This document shows positions 1 to 5,402 of a DNA stretch of 5,402 nt, piece by piece. The DNA is from Acidobacteriota bacterium (GTDB lineage Bacteria; Acidobacteriota; Holophagae; Thermotomaculales; Thermotomaculaceae): the NCBI GenBank assembly GCA_015487755.1, contig WFPG01000086.1, forward strand, positions 1 through 5,402, in the 5' to 3' direction. A program made the translations under genes and the position numbers. The notes below the pieces were generated by a model. That model saw nothing but the letters and a program-made list of their open reading frames with translations. It did no database searches and had not been told where the DNA came from. Position 1 is the first letter of the stretch. Every line of letters starts with the position of its first letter.

Positions 1-14
1 TGTATAAGAGACAG
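1..14. other. Nextera/Tn5 mosaic-end adapter remnant
   Basis: The first 14 bases, TGTATAAGAGACAG, are identical to the 3' portion of the 19-bp synthetic Tn5 mosaic end used in tagmentation libraries. They differ from the natural Tn5 outer end, which has A instead of T at the fourth base read from the transposon tip, and from the inner end, which diverges after CTGTCTCTT. A natural Tn5 copy is therefore unlikely. I read this as untrimmed adapter at a contig end, so native sequence begins at about position 15. The minus-strand reading frame of the flippase runs through it without a stop, and would wrongly gain the residues SVSYT. Confidence 0.9.
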
Positions 15-15
15 A

Positions 16-561
16 TGCTACCGCGTGTATTGATGTGATTATCTTTGTGATTACAAGTATTGCGATTATAACATTACCGATAAAATAGCAGAGAAACTGC
101 ACAATATTTGCTTTCGGTATCTCTTTTTTGCCTTGATAGTAAGTGTAAACTATTTTATAGATTCCCATTGCAAATAGAGAAAACACTGTCGCAAGAAACA
201 TTAAAAAATCTCTCTTTAAAAACCTTTCAGTTAAAAAGCCGCTGAAAATAAACAATACTATTGTTGAAAAAACACTTGATATTATGAAGAGCACCACAAC
301 TGTTGAAAAAACCTCTTTTTGAGCATTATTATCCTTTGAGTATGTCCCTAAATACCTTGCAAGGGCAATGTCAAAAGACATTGTATAGAGCACAAATAAA
401 ACCTGAACCAATCCCCTGAAGTTGCCGTACAAACCTACATCGTCTTTCGGGAATATGTGGGCTATTGAACCAATTAAAATAAAAAAAGAGAGGGCAACCA
501 GTACTTGAACAATTGATAGGTAGATTACATTCTTTCTAAAGAAATTATCAAACAAACTCAT
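16..561 (-). CDS. Polysaccharide flippase-like membrane protein (MOP/Wzx-type), N-terminal part
   Basis: This is an open frame of 182 native residues, starting MSLFDNFFRKNVIYLSIVQV and cut by the contig end; members of the family usually have 400-500 residues. I see five hydrophobic segments, at about residues 12-34, 44-64, 84-110, 118-138 and 150-174. The stretch GLYGNFRGLVQVLF (43-56), followed by SFDIALARYLG (62-72), resembles the first conserved block of oligosaccharide flippases and polysaccharide biosynthesis membrane proteins, in which a conserved Asp and Arg (here D64 and R69) follow the second helix. Such proteins flip undecaprenyl-linked sugar units across the inner membrane for O-antigen, capsule or exopolysaccharide assembly; the substrate cannot be told from this fragment. 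The start is the first ATG of the frame. It has no Shine-Dalgarno but has TATAAT six bases upstream. The gene is transcribed away from the aspartase gene. Family assignment is from recalled motifs and topology, so a related MATE-like transporter remains possible. Confidence 0.8.
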
Positions 562-567
562 GGGTTA

Positions 568-597
568 ATTATACATTAAACTTGCCCTTTTTTTGAA
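568..597 (-). promoter_or_regulatory. Candidate promoter of the flippase gene, possibly leaderless
   Basis: On the minus strand a perfect -10 hexamer TATAAT (573-568) lies 18 bases downstream of TTCAAA (597-592), a 4/6 match to the -35 consensus. Only six bases, TAACCC, separate the -10 box from the ATG at 561-559. Transcription would therefore begin at or next to the A of the start codon, leaving no room for a leader. No purine-rich ribosome binding site is visible in front of this ATG, which fits. The AT-rich background makes chance TATAAT matches fairly common. Confidence 0.5.
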
Positions 598-610
598 TTT
601 GGTATATTTT
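582..610 (+). promoter_or_regulatory. aspA: Candidate sigma70-type promoter of the aspartase fusion gene
   Basis: TTGCCC (582-587) and TATTTT (605-610) are separated by 17 bases, each a 4/6 match to consensus. TATATT at 603-608 is a better -10 but leaves a 15-base spacer. Transcription would start near 617, giving a leader of about 20 bases that contains the strong ribosome binding site. The elements interleave with the opposite-strand candidate promoter at 568-597, so the two could not easily be occupied together. Confidence 0.4.
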
Positions 611-625
611 AAACCTGTAACTTTT

Positions 626-631
626 AGGAGG
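626..631 (+). promoter_or_regulatory. Strong Shine-Dalgarno fixing the aspartase fusion start
   Basis: AGGAGG, running on into a further GGG, sits five bases before the ATG at 637. It is a perfect anti-SD complement. It shows that translation starts with the cyclic-nucleotide-binding-like domain, so the fusion protein is the intended product rather than a shorter aspartase starting internally. Confidence 0.85.
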
Positions 632-636
632 GGGAT

Positions 637-2505
637 ATGACAGACAAATTAAGCATTTTAAAAGAGAACATACTTTTCAAAGATTTAGACGATGATAACC
701 TGAGCTATATTGCCGGTTTTTTTGACTGGGAAGAGTACAAACAGGGAGATTACCTTTTTTTTGAAAATTCTCCAAGGAAAAAATTCCTAATAATTGTTGA
801 CGGAGAGGTTGAGATTACAAAAAACCAGCCTGCTGGGGAAAAGAGATTGACAAGGCTTTCTGCGGGGGATTTTTTAGGTGAGGGCATTTTTTTAGACGAT
901 TATCAGCATACGGTGAACGCAAAGGCTGTAACAGATGTAAAGATTCTAAGTTTTTATGTTGACAAACTGCATGTTTTAAAGAGGGAAAAGCCTTTTATTT
1001 ACTATTTTATGATGAAGGGCATTTTAAAACTTCTCTCAAAGAGGCTTAAATATTCCACTTCGGTTATTGCAGGCAAAGAAGACTATTACACAGGCGGCAA
1101 GTACAGGGTGGAGCATGATTTGTTAGGGGAGAGAGCGGTGCCTGATTGTGCTTACTACGGTATTCAAACATTAAGGGCTGTGGAAAACTTCCCCATAACG
1201 GGAATCCCCCTTTCACATTTCCCAAATTTAATAAAGGCTCTTGCAATGGTAAAAAAAGCAGCAGCAATAGCAAACAAAAAATTAGGGTTTTTAGAGCCTG
1301 AAAAGGCAGACGCAATTGCAAAGACATGCGACGAGATTATAGACGGTGCTTTGCATAACCACTTTGTTGTTGATGTAATACAGGGGGGTGCAGGCACTTC
1401 AACCAATATGAACGCAAACGAGGTAATTGCAAACAGGGCTCTTGAGATTTTAGGGCACAAAAAAGGCGAGTATAAAATTATCCATCCAAACAACCATGTA
1501 AACCTATCTCAATCAACCAATGACGCTTATCCGACCGCTGTTAAATTAGGGTTAATATTTTCAATTGAAAGCCTTGAAGTAGGTTTAAACCATTTGATTA
1601 ACGCGTTCAGGGTAAAAGAGCATGAGTTTGCCGATGTAATAAAGATGGGAAGAACCCAGTTGCAGGATGCGGTGCCAATGACTTTAGGGCAGGAATTCGG
1701 CGCCTATGCAACAATGCTTGAAGAGGACTTGAAAATCATTCACTCTGCAAAAGAGTTGCTTACAGAGATAAATATGGGCGGAACGGCTATAGGAACGGGC
1801 ATAAATGCAGACCCTGACTATCCTCCCCTTGTTGTTGAGGAATTAAGGAAGATTTCAGGTGTTAATTTAAGGCTCTCTGAAAACCTTGTGGAAGCCACTC
1901 AGGACACAGGTGCTTTTGTGCAACTTTCAGGCGTGTTTAAAAGGCTTGCTGTTAAACTTTCAAAAATTTCAAACGATTTAAGGTTGCTCTCTTCAGGCCC
2001 CAGGGCGGGCTTTCACGAGATAAACCTTCCACCTGTTCAGCCCGGCTCTTCAATAATGCCCGGGAAGGTAAACCCTGTTATCCCTGAAGTTGTAAATCAG
2101 GTTGCCTTTCAGGTAATCGGAAACGATTTGACAATAACTTTCGGGGCAGAGGCAGGCCAGTTAGAATTAAATGTAATGGAGCCTATAATTACATTTAACC
2201 TCTTTCAATCAATAGACATTATGAGAAATGCGATGATTACCTTTGCCGACAAGTGTGTAATAGGCATAACCGCGAACAAAGAGGTTTGCAGATGGTATGT
2301 TGAAAACAGCATAGGCATTGTAACGGCTTTAAACCCGTACATCGGCTATGAAAATGCGACAGCCATTGCAAAAGAGGCCTTACAGACAGGAAAGTCTGTT
2401 TATGAGCTTGTTTTAGAAAAAGGCTTGTTAACTAAAGAAGAACTTGATAAAATACTCTCACCAGAAGAGATGGTAAAACCGAGGCACTTAGAAAAAAACC
2501 GTTAA
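637..2505 (+). CDS. aspA: Aspartate ammonia-lyase with N-terminal cyclic-nucleotide-binding-like domain
   Basis: This is a 622-residue protein. Residues 1-145 look like a CRP-type beta-roll: ILFKDLDDDNLSYIAG at the start, the GEVEI and AGDFLGEG turns (56-60, 76-83), then a long amphipathic helix at about 115-145. Residues 157-622 (466 aa) match full-length aspartase, whose E. coli form has 478. Markers are DLLGERAVPDCAYYG (161-175), GGAGTSTNMNANEV (250-263), QSTNDAYPT (292-300), GRTQLQDAVPMTLGQEF (338-354) and the signature loop GSSIMPGKVNP (470-480), in which S471 is the expected catalytic base and K477 the conserved lysine. Q341 follows E. coli aspartase; class II fumarases have His there. 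The reaction is L-aspartate to fumarate plus ammonia in the cytoplasm, normally by a tetramer. The gene appears monocistronic, with its own promoter, strong RBS and terminator. The extra domain suggests ligand control (inferred), but its phosphate-binding cassette lacks the usual Arg (see findings). Enzyme identity is secure; the sensor ligand is unknown. Confidence 0.95.
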   Translation: MTDKLSILKENILFKDLDDDNLSYIAGFFDWEEYKQGDYLFFENSPRKKFLIIVDGEVEITKNQPAGEKRLTRLSAGDFLGEGIFLDDYQHTVNAKAVTDVKILSFYVDKLHVLKREKPFIYYFMMKGILKLLSKRLKYSTSVIAGKEDYYTGGKYRVEHDLLGERAVPDCAYYGIQTLRAVENFPITGIPLSHFPNLIKALAMVKKAAAIANKKLGFLEPEKADAIAKTCDEIIDGALHNHFVVDVIQGGAGTSTNMNANEVIANRALEILGHKKGEYKIIHPNNHVNLSQSTNDAYPTAVKLGLIFSIESLEVGLNHLINAFRVKEHEFADVIKMGRTQLQDAVPMTLGQEFGAYATMLEEDLKIIHSAKELLTEINMGGTAIGTGINADPDYPPLVVEELRKISGVNLRLSENLVEATQDTGAFVQLSGVFKRLAVKLSKISNDLRLLSSGPRAGFHEINLPPVQPGSSIMPGKVNPVIPEVVNQVAFQVIGNDLTITFGAEAGQLELNVMEPIITFNLFQSIDIMRNAMITFADKCVIGITANKEVCRWYVENSIGIVTALNPYIGYENATAIAKEALQTGKSVYELVLEKGLLTKEELDKILSPEEMVKPRHLEKNR

Positions 2506-2523
2506 GACCTTACACAACGATTT

Positions 2524-2560
2524 GCAGGTGTTTTTTAGCACCTGCTTTTTTTATTTTTTT
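2524..2560 (+). terminator. Intrinsic terminator of the aspartase fusion gene
   Basis: A perfect 7-bp stem GCAGGTG/CACCTGC (2524-2530 with 2539-2545) encloses an 8-base loop. It is followed directly by a T-rich tract of 15 bases containing one A (2546-2560). It starts 18 bases after the stop codon at 2503-2505. The reverse strand has no matching T tract, so it acts only for + strand transcription. It separates the aspartase gene from the M16 operon. Confidence 0.9.
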
Positions 2561-2588
2561 CAACTTTTTAAAAATTTAAGCGTATAAT
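2559..2588 (+). promoter_or_regulatory. Candidate promoter of the M16 operon
   Basis: A perfect TATAAT (2583-2588) lies 18 bases downstream of TTCAAC (2559-2564), a weak 3/6 match to the -35 consensus. The spacer is an A/T-rich run. Transcription would start near 2595, giving a leader of about 25 bases. The weak -35 overlaps the last bases of the T tract of the preceding terminator, so terminator and promoter are packed back to back. The same TTCAA(A/C)-18-TATAAT arrangement appears in front of the flippase gene. Confidence 0.6.
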
Positions 2589-2607
2589 ACAGTGTAATTA
2601 AATATGC

Positions 2608-2613
2608 GGGGGT
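2608..2613 (+). promoter_or_regulatory. G-rich ribosome binding site of the first M16 gene
   Basis: GGGGGT ends six bases before the ATG at 2620. It can pair with the anti-SD using one G-U pair in place of the usual GGAGGT. No better start lies nearby, and the encoded N-terminus is a good signal peptide, which supports ATG 2620 as the start. Confidence 0.6.
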
Positions 2614-2619
2614 TAAGTA

Positions 2620-4107
2620 ATGGTTAAAAAATTTGGAGTGATTCTTGCGTTCTTGTTGTTTGTTTTGCCCTCTTTTTCCATATCGGAGAAAGAGTTTGCA
2701 AAACACCTTACTGTTTACAAGCTTGATAACGGGCTCACTTTTTTGCTTTATGAAAGGCACGATGCGCCTGTTGTCTCTTTCCACACCTATGTAGATGTCG
2801 GTTCGGTTAACGAAACATACGGCATTACAGGGATTTCCCATATGCTTGAGCATATGGCTTTTAAAGGAACTACAACAGTTGGTGCAAAAGATTTAAAAAA
2901 AGAATTAAAACTCTTAAACGAAATTGATAAGAAATTTGAAAGGCTTTATTACCTTGAAGACAACAATGGAAGCAAGGAAGAGATTGCAAAGTTAAAGAAA
3001 GAGATTGCAAAATTGCAAAAAGAGGCTGAAGCGGCGGCAAACATTGGGGAATTTGACAGAATTGTTTCAGAAGCGGGAAGCCCTGATTTAAACGCGTTTA
3101 CCACTGCAGACGCAACCCAATACCACTATTCCCTTCCTTCAAATAAAATTGAATTGTTCTGCTTTCTTGAATCAGATAGGTTTATGAACCCTGTATTCAG
3201 GCAATTTTACAAAGAAAGAAATGTAGTTGCCGAAGAAAGAAGGATGAGAACAGAGTCAAACCCCTTCGGTAAATTGTTGGAAGAGTTTCAATGTTTATGC
3301 TATAAATACCATCCTTACCAGATACCGACAATCGGGGCTATGTCAGACATTCAAAGGTATACAAGGAAAAAGGTTGAAAACTATTTTAAAAAATACTACG
3401 GCCCTCAAACAATGACAATTGCAATTGTGGGAGACTTTGATACAAAGAAGATTGAGCCTATGTTAAAAGAGTATTTCGGTAGGCTCCCAGTCGGTGAAAA
3501 GCCTGCTAAAATCGTAACAAAAGAGCCTGTGCAAACTGCTGTAAGAAAGGTTGTTTTGAGGGAAAAAAGCCAGCCTGTTTACCTTGTAGGCTACCACAGG
3601 CCTTCAGCAAGGGATAGAAAGGCCGATGTTGCTTTCAAGGCTATTGCCCAGATACTCGGAAACGGCAGGACTTCACGGCTTTATGAAAGGCTTGTTAAAA
3701 AAGAGAGAAAAGCGGCCTATGTCGGTTGTTTTAACGGCTGGCCCGGGGACAAATACCCGTCAATGTTTATTGTTTATGCAATCCCGACACCGGGCACATC
3801 CCTTGACGACATAGCAAAAGAAATTGATGAGGAGATTGAAAGGCTTAAAACAGAGCCGATAAAAGAAGAAGAATTGAAAAAGGTTAAATCACAGGCCAAG
3901 GCAGACCTTATTTACAGCCTTGATTCAAACCCGGGAATCGCTATGCTTTTGACAAATTACTATGTTAAGTTAGGCGATTGGAGAGAGATATTCAGGGAAG
4001 TTGATATGATTGAAAAGTTGACGCCGAAAGATATTCAGGACTACGCTAAAAAGTATTTAAGACCAAACGGTAAAAACATAGGCGAAATTATCCCGGATTT
4101 TAAATAA
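2620..4107 (+). CDS. Exported M16 zinc metallopeptidase, catalytically competent subunit
   Basis: This is a 495-residue insulinase/processing-peptidase (M16) protein. Residues 1-20 form a signal peptide (MVKK, hydrophobic core, then LPSFS), so it probably acts in the periplasm. The mature part opens with the family's KLDNGLTFLLYERHDAPVVS (34-53). The inverted zinc motif HxxEH is intact: H74, E77 and H78 in GISHMLEHMAFKGT. The third zinc ligand is expected to be E205 or E206 in NVVAEERRMR. About 50 extra residues lie between these sites compared with the usual 74-77 spacing, explained by a charged helical insert at about 90-145. AFTTADATQYHYSLP (159-173) is the usual block after the insert. 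The C-terminal half has GNGRTSRLYERL (347-358) and Y367, the Arg/Tyr pair that holds the substrate backbone. The gene is first in an operon, with ten bases separating it from the second M16 gene. Substrate is not identifiable; family members degrade or process peptides. No symbol is justified. Confidence 0.93.
   Translation: MVKKFGVILAFLLFVLPSFSISEKEFAKHLTVYKLDNGLTFLLYERHDAPVVSFHTYVDVGSVNETYGITGISHMLEHMAFKGTTTVGAKDLKKELKLLNEIDKKFERLYYLEDNNGSKEEIAKLKKEIAKLQKEAEAAANIGEFDRIVSEAGSPDLNAFTTADATQYHYSLPSNKIELFCFLESDRFMNPVFRQFYKERNVVAEERRMRTESNPFGKLLEEFQCLCYKYHPYQIPTIGAMSDIQRYTRKKVENYFKKYYGPQTMTIAIVGDFDTKKIEPMLKEYFGRLPVGEKPAKIVTKEPVQTAVRKVVLREKSQPVYLVGYHRPSARDRKADVAFKAIAQILGNGRTSRLYERLVKKERKAAYVGCFNGWPGDKYPSMFIVYAIPTPGTSLDDIAKEIDEEIERLKTEPIKEEELKKVKSQAKADLIYSLDSNPGIAMLLTNYYVKLGDWREIFREVDMIEKLTPKDIQDYAKKYLRPNGKNIGEIIPDFK
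2980..3021 (+). repeat. Imperfect 21-bp tandem repeat encoding two coiled-coil heptads
   Basis: Two adjacent 21-base units (2980-3000 and 3001-3021) share 17 of 21 bases, including the opening GAGATTGCAAA. They encode EIAKLKK then EIAKLQK (residues 121-134), two nearly identical heptads with I and L at coiled-coil core spacing. The repeat lies inside the insert between the zinc motif and the third zinc ligand of the M16 peptidase. Confidence 0.75.
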
Positions 4108-4117
4108 GAGGTGAATT

Positions 4118-5402
4118 ATGAGAAAGTTTAGCATACTTGTATTTTCAATACTTTTTTCAATATACTCTTTTTCAATAGTGAAAAATTACAAAGAGATTAA
4201 ATATCCCCCTTTGAAAAGCCCGAAAAAGGTTAAGCCTGAAGTAATTAAACTTAAAAACGGCTTAACGGTGCTTATACTTGAAGACCACGAATTGCCTGTT
4301 GTAAGCGGTGAGATACTCTTTCACGGCGGAAGCGTATGCGACCCCAAAGGGAAAGAGGGTTTAAGCGATATCTTTTCAGATGTGTTAAGGACAGGGGGAA
4401 ACTCTTTAATGAGCGGAGACCGGATGGACGAATACCTTGAAGGGACTGCCTCAACAATTGAGGCTTCTTCAGGGGAAACATCAATTTCAGTTTCATTTGA
4501 TTGTTTAAAAGAAAACTTCCCCAGAGTATTTGATTTGTTTGTGGCAACTTTAACTTCCCCGAAATTTGAGCCTCAAAAGATTGAAATTGCAAAAGCGCAA
4601 ATGAAATCAATGATTGTAAGAAGAAACGACGACCCGAAAGCAATTGCAAGAAGGGTGTTTAAAAGGAGGATTTACGGATTAAACTCCCCATTTTCAAAAC
4701 AGCCTGAACTTGCGACCGTCGCCTCAATAAACAGGGACGATTTAATCGCTTACGGCAAAAAATACCTCTGCGGGAAAAACGCCGTTATGTACATTTACGG
4801 AGACTTTAACGCAAAAGATATTAAAAAACTCTTAAAAACAAAAATAAAAGCCCTGCCCAAAGGTAAAAAAGCAAAACTCCCGATGGACATAAAACCTGAA
4901 AAAAACGGTATTTACTTTGTCCAGAGAGAAGGGGTTACCCAGTCAAACATTGTTTTCGGCAACCTTGTCAAGATGAAAAAAGACAACCCGGATTACCCTG
5001 CGGCTGTTATATTCTCAAGGATTTTAGGCGGCGGCTTTTCCTCAAGGTTTATGAAAACAATAAGAAGGGACATGGGATTATCTTATTCCCCGCACGCTTA
5101 CATAAACGCCCCCTTTGACCATTACGGATACTTTTTAGGGGCAATAAACACAAGGCTAAACGCAACAGGAAAGGTAATTGAAACAGCACTTTCAATAATA
5201 AAAGACATTCAGAAAAACGGGGTAACGGAAGAGGAATTAAAGCAGATAAAAGACGAATTCTTAAACTCTTATGTCTTCCAGTTTGACAGCAAGGAAAAAC
5301 AGATTGCAAAGGCGGCATATTACACCTTTTACGGTTATCCTATGGACTTTAGTGAAAAGTTTTTTAAAGCGATTAAAAAGGTAAGCAGGGAAGATGTTAA
5401 AA
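4118..5402 (+). CDS. Exported M16 family protein lacking the zinc site, C-terminally cut by the window end
   Basis: The frame is open for 428 residues from ATG 4118 and is still open at the last base. The RBS is GAGGTG at 4108-4113, four bases before the ATG, immediately after the stop of the upstream M16 gene. Residues 1-20 are a signal peptide (MRKFSILVFSILFSIYSFSI). KLKNGLTVLILEDHELPVVS (44-63) is the typical M16 start. Where the active homologue has HxxEH, this protein has D84-I-F-S87-D88 in GLSDIFSDVLRTGG, so both His and the Glu are gone. No Glu occurs at 158-169, where the third ligand would be. The C-terminal domain keeps LGGGFSSRFMKTIRRDMGLSYS (303-324), with R310 and Y323 as the likely Arg/Tyr pair. 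NDDPKAIARRVFKRRIYG (170-187) resembles the non-catalytic partner subunits known from bacterial M16B heterodimers. I infer it partners the protein encoded at 2620-4107. Probably 10-60 residues are missing, judged by homologue length. Confidence 0.9.
   Translation, partial: MRKFSILVFSILFSIYSFSIVKNYKEIKYPPLKSPKKVKPEVIKLKNGLTVLILEDHELPVVSGEILFHGGSVCDPKGKEGLSDIFSDVLRTGGNSLMSGDRMDEYLEGTASTIEASSGETSISVSFDCLKENFPRVFDLFVATLTSPKFEPQKIEIAKAQMKSMIVRRNDDPKAIARRVFKRRIYGLNSPFSKQPELATVASINRDDLIAYGKKYLCGKNAVMYIYGDFNAKDIKKLLKTKIKALPKGKKAKLPMDIKPEKNGIYFVQREGVTQSNIVFGNLVKMKKDNPDYPAAVIFSRILGGGFSSRFMKTIRRDMGLSYSPHAYINAPFDHYGYFLGAINTRLNATGKVIETALSIIKDIQKNGVTEEELKQIKDEFLNSYVFQFDSKEKQIAKAAYYTFYGYPMDFSEKFFKAIKKVSREDVK

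Noticed and set aside
1064..1493. Minus-strand open frames of 87 and 109 residues within the aspartase gene.
   Set aside because: They are antisense to highly conserved aspartase motifs, have no recognisable domains or ribosome binding sites, and reflect codon bias of the real gene.
637..2505. Possibility that the lyase is a class II fumarase.
   Set aside because: The active-site block reads GRTQLQDAVPMTLG, with Gln where fumarases have His, and matches aspartase along its full length, including the ITANKEVC and NSIGIVTALNP blocks.
2560..2853. Minus-strand open frame of 97 residues covering the terminator, promoter and start of the M16 gene.
   Set aside because: It overlaps well-supported + strand signals and a signal-peptide coding region, and its product resembles no family I recognise.
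2839..2856. Perfect 7-bp inverted repeat CATATGC-TTGA-GCATATG resembling a hairpin or operator.
   Set aside because: It lies exactly on the codons of HMLEHM in the zinc motif. The symmetry follows from the repeated His-Met codons CAT-ATG around Leu-Glu, so no regulatory role is needed.
3626..3814. Plus-strand 62-residue open frame in another frame of the first M16 gene.
   Set aside because: It sits inside the conserved C-terminal M16 region with no start signals of its own.
4272..4649. Minus-strand open frame of 125 residues within the second M16 gene.
   Set aside because: The opposite strand encodes a clear M16 domain in a continuous frame; the antisense product is a leucine/serine/arginine-rich composition artefact.
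5049..5318. Minus-strand 89-residue open frame near the right end.
   Set aside because: It is antisense to the conserved Arg/Tyr region of the second M16 protein and has no recognisable content.
1..5402. CRISPR array, tRNA or rRNA genes, insertion sequence ends or phage genes.
   Set aside because: No spaced direct repeats, cloverleaf-like segments, transposase motifs or terminal inverted repeats were seen. Nearly all of the window is accounted for by four coding regions and two short intergenic regions.

Overview
The window looks like part of an AT-rich bacterial genome, probably Gram-negative, since it carries two M16 metallopeptidase-family proteins with signal peptides that would suit a periplasm. 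Arginine is written mostly as AGA/AGG, and all four protein-coding genes share the same A/T-leaning codon style, so no gene stands out as recently acquired. I cannot name the lineage from the sequence. The first 14 bases match the end of the synthetic Tn5 (Nextera) mosaic end, so position 1 is very probably the raw end of a shotgun or metagenome contig rather than native DNA.

Layout: (i) positions 16-561, minus strand, hold the N-terminal 182 residues of a multi-pass polysaccharide flippase-like protein, cut by the contig end. (ii) A 75-bp divergent intergenic region (562-636) carries two overlapping candidate promoters. The one for the flippase sits so close to the ATG that the transcript may be leaderless. 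(iii) Positions 637-2505 encode one 622-residue protein in which a cyclic-nucleotide-binding-like (CRP-type) domain is fused to a complete aspartate ammonia-lyase. (iv) Positions 2506-2619 hold a clear intrinsic terminator and then a promoter with a perfect TATAAT. (v) Positions 2620-4107 and 4118-5402 form a two-gene operon of exported M16 family proteins. The first has the full zinc motif. The second, truncated by the window end, has lost every zinc ligand but keeps the Arg/Tyr substrate-binding residues.

The functional units appear independent. The aspartase fusion is a single-gene unit bounded by its own promoter and terminator and would convert L-aspartate to fumarate plus ammonia, possibly under control of a ligand bound by the N-terminal domain. 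The M16 pair most likely makes an active/inactive heterodimeric peptidase in the cell envelope. The flippase fragment points to a surface-polysaccharide locus to the left of the window. The most notable points are the sensor-domain/aspartase fusion, its non-canonical phosphate-binding cassette, and the split catalytic roles in the M16 pair.
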